From JAFARZ01 sp035651595 (GTDB lineage Bacteria; Actinomycetota; Actinomycetes; Streptosporangiales; Streptosporangiaceae), in contig DASRFJ010000227.1 in assembly GCA_035651595.1 (NCBI GenBank), positions 1-52,056 of the forward strand: a stretch of DNA of 52,056 bases, given 5' to 3'. Positions within the stretch are counted from its first letter, which is position 1. Every line of letters starts with the position of its first letter. This document shows positions 50,749 to 52,056 of the stretch, one piece after another. A program made the position numbers and the translations under genes. Below the pieces are notes generated by a model. The model had not been told where the DNA came from. It did not search any database and saw only the letters and a list, made by a program, of their open reading frames with translations.

Positions 50749-51975
50749 GTGCCTCGAACGGACGTCAGGGCTCCGCTCGCACCGGCGGATGCCGCCGCGG
50801 CGAGCCGCCGGGCGAGCTTCGCGCTGCTGTTCGCGCTGCTCGGCCTGTGCCTGGCCATTTCCGGTCTGCCCTCGCCACTCTACGACTCATACCAGCGGGA
50901 GTGGGGGTTCAGCCCGCTGACGCTCACCGTGGTCTTCGCGGTCTATGCGATCGCGGCGCTGGCCGCCCTGCTCGTGGTCGGGAAACTGTCCGACAGCATC
51001 GGCCGCAAACCCGTGCTTATCGTGGCGCAGCTGATGCTGCTCGGCGGTCTGGTGCTGTTCATCGAGGCGAAGTCGGCGGGCTGGCTGATGGCCGCCCGGG
51101 CGCTGCACGGCGCCGCGATCGGCAGCGTCGCCGCGACGGCGGGCGCCGCGCTGCTGGACATCCGGCCACGTCACGGCACGCTGATCGGCCGGTTCACCGG
51201 CATCGCGCTGACCTTCGGCATGACGGCGGGCGTGCTCGGCGGCGCGATCCTCGGCCAGTACGCGCCGCATCCGCACGTCACGCCCTACCTGGTGGTGGGC
51301 GCCGCGGTGCTGCTCACGCTCGGCGGCACGGTGGCGATGCCCGAGCCGCTCACCGCCCGCAAGCCGCTCGTCCTGAAGCAGCTCGAGATCCGGCCGCGCG
51401 TGCCGGCCGAGATCTCGGACAGCTTCTGGTTCACCGCGGTCAGCACGGCGGCCACCTGGGCGGTGCTCGGCCTGTACCTGTCGTTGGTGCCGGGGCTGGC
51501 CAGCCGTGACGCGCACAGCGTGAACCTGATGACCGGCGGCACGATCGTCGCCGCGCTGATCGGTACCGCCGCCGTCGTGCAGCTGTTCACGCACCGGATC
51601 TCCGCGCTGCGCCTGGCCATCGCCGGCGACCTGATCCTCACCGGCGGCCTGGTGCTCAGCGTGCTGGCCGCCGCTGCGCACAGCACCTGGGCGATCTACC
51701 TGACGGCCGTCGTGATGGGCATCGGGCTTGGCCCGAGTTTCAACGGCTCGCTGCGCCACCTGTCCGGCGTCATCCCCGGCGGCCAGCGCGGCCAGGTGAT
51801 GTCCGCCTACTACCTGGTCGGCTACCTGTCCATGGCAATCCCGGCGATCCTGGCCGGACTGGCGGCCTCGCACGTCGGCCTGACCCCGACGTACGTCGCC
51901 TTCGGCATCGTGGTCGCCGTCGTCTGCGCCGGCGCGGCCTGGCTAGGCAGCCGGATAGCCGCCCGAACCCGCTAG
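50749..51975 (+). CDS. MFS transporter
   Basis: A 408-residue protein with about twelve membrane helices. The loop-2 signature is VGKLSDSIGRKPVLI at about 76-90, preceded by GLPSPLYDSYQREWGF, typical of a group of actinobacterial drug-type MFS proteins. GTG 50749 follows GAGGAG at good spacing. It is divergent from cmk. The substrate is unknown. Confidence 0.9.
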   Translation: MPRTDVRAPLAPADAAAASRRASFALLFALLGLCLAISGLPSPLYDSYQREWGFSPLTLTVVFAVYAIAALAALLVVGKLSDSIGRKPVLIVAQLMLLGGLVLFIEAKSAGWLMAARALHGAAIGSVAATAGAALLDIRPRHGTLIGRFTGIALTFGMTAGVLGGAILGQYAPHPHVTPYLVVGAAVLLTLGGTVAMPEPLTARKPLVLKQLEIRPRVPAEISDSFWFTAVSTAATWAVLGLYLSLVPGLASRDAHSVNLMTGGTIVAALIGTAAVVQLFTHRISALRLAIAGDLILTGGLVLSVLAAAAHSTWAIYLTAVVMGIGLGPSFNGSLRHLSGVIPGGQRGQVMSAYYLVGYLSMAIPAILAGLAASHVGLTPTYVAFGIVVAVVCAGAAWLGSRIAARTR

Positions 51976-52056
51976 CCAAAGCCCCTCCACCCCACCAGCC
52001 AGCGCCCCTCCCCCCCCCACCAGCCAGCGTCCCCCCACACCACCCGCCAGCGGGTC
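51976..52056 (+). repeat. C-rich imperfect tandem repeat at window edge
   Basis: CCACCAGCCAGCG recurs with C-tracts (CCCCTCC, CCCCCCCCC) at about 27-bp spacing after the MFS stop codon. It runs to the window end, so its extent is unknown. Confidence 0.7.

Overview
The window is high-GC actinobacterial DNA. It carries the 5' half of a 16S rRNA gene on the minus strand, many GTG starts, 4-nt GTGA/ATGA gene junctions, DUF397, DUF5302 and class F-type sortase genes. From memory, the core gene order (infC-rpmI-rplT-tRNA/rRNA methyltransferase-histidine kinase-pheST-argCJBDFR-argGH-mpg-tyrS, with cmk-der nearby) matches Streptomyces and Mycobacterium. The lineage looks like Streptosporangiales or a relative, but this cannot be fixed from sequence reading alone.

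Layout. 1-1228: 5' part of 16S rRNA, its leader and two strong rrn promoters. 1229-12200: tyrS, mpg and argH (coupled, minus), argG (divergent, plus), then argC-J-B-D-F-R (coupled, minus). Nearly identical ArgR-type operators lie in front of argG/argH and argC. 12286-17472: an insertion between argC and pheT holding a lipoprotein, a GGDEF membrane protein, an MFS exporter, a frameshifted YcaQ-like gene and a MITE-like repeat. 17473-25285: pheT, pheS, a PAS histidine kinase, a SpoU methyltransferase whose start is broken, rplT, rpmI and infC, which has an AUC start and a long leader. 25286-33256: surface and regulatory genes, comprising two class F-like sortases, a secreted candidate sortase substrate, an ECF sigma factor, an atypical response regulator, a quinone oxidoreductase and a Ser/Thr kinase with an extracellular lectin-like domain. 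33257-41715: transporters, an AraC/DUF2000/oxidoreductase group, a secreted trypsin-like protease and an aldo/keto reductase. 42073-45520: two convergent XRE-DUF397 modules followed by an anti-sigma-like ATPase. 45546-51975: DUF5302, a spermidine synthase-like protein, a TasA/camelysin-like protein, bioA, der, cmk and an MFS transporter.

The most interesting unexplained signal is repeated palindromic DNA. Family 1 is an 81-bp palindrome present three times (6280, 17296, 28346) with no length variation. One copy sits inside a complete 350-bp MITE-like unit with terminal inverted repeats. Family 2 is a roughly 180-bp unit present twice in opposite orientation (33375, 38605). It is centred on an almost perfect 24-bp-arm hairpin with a C7/G7 stem end, and both copies lie between divergent genes. 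A separate 23-bp-arm hairpin sits at 28800. G-tract palindromes also occur around and apparently within the pheT-HK-rplT genes.
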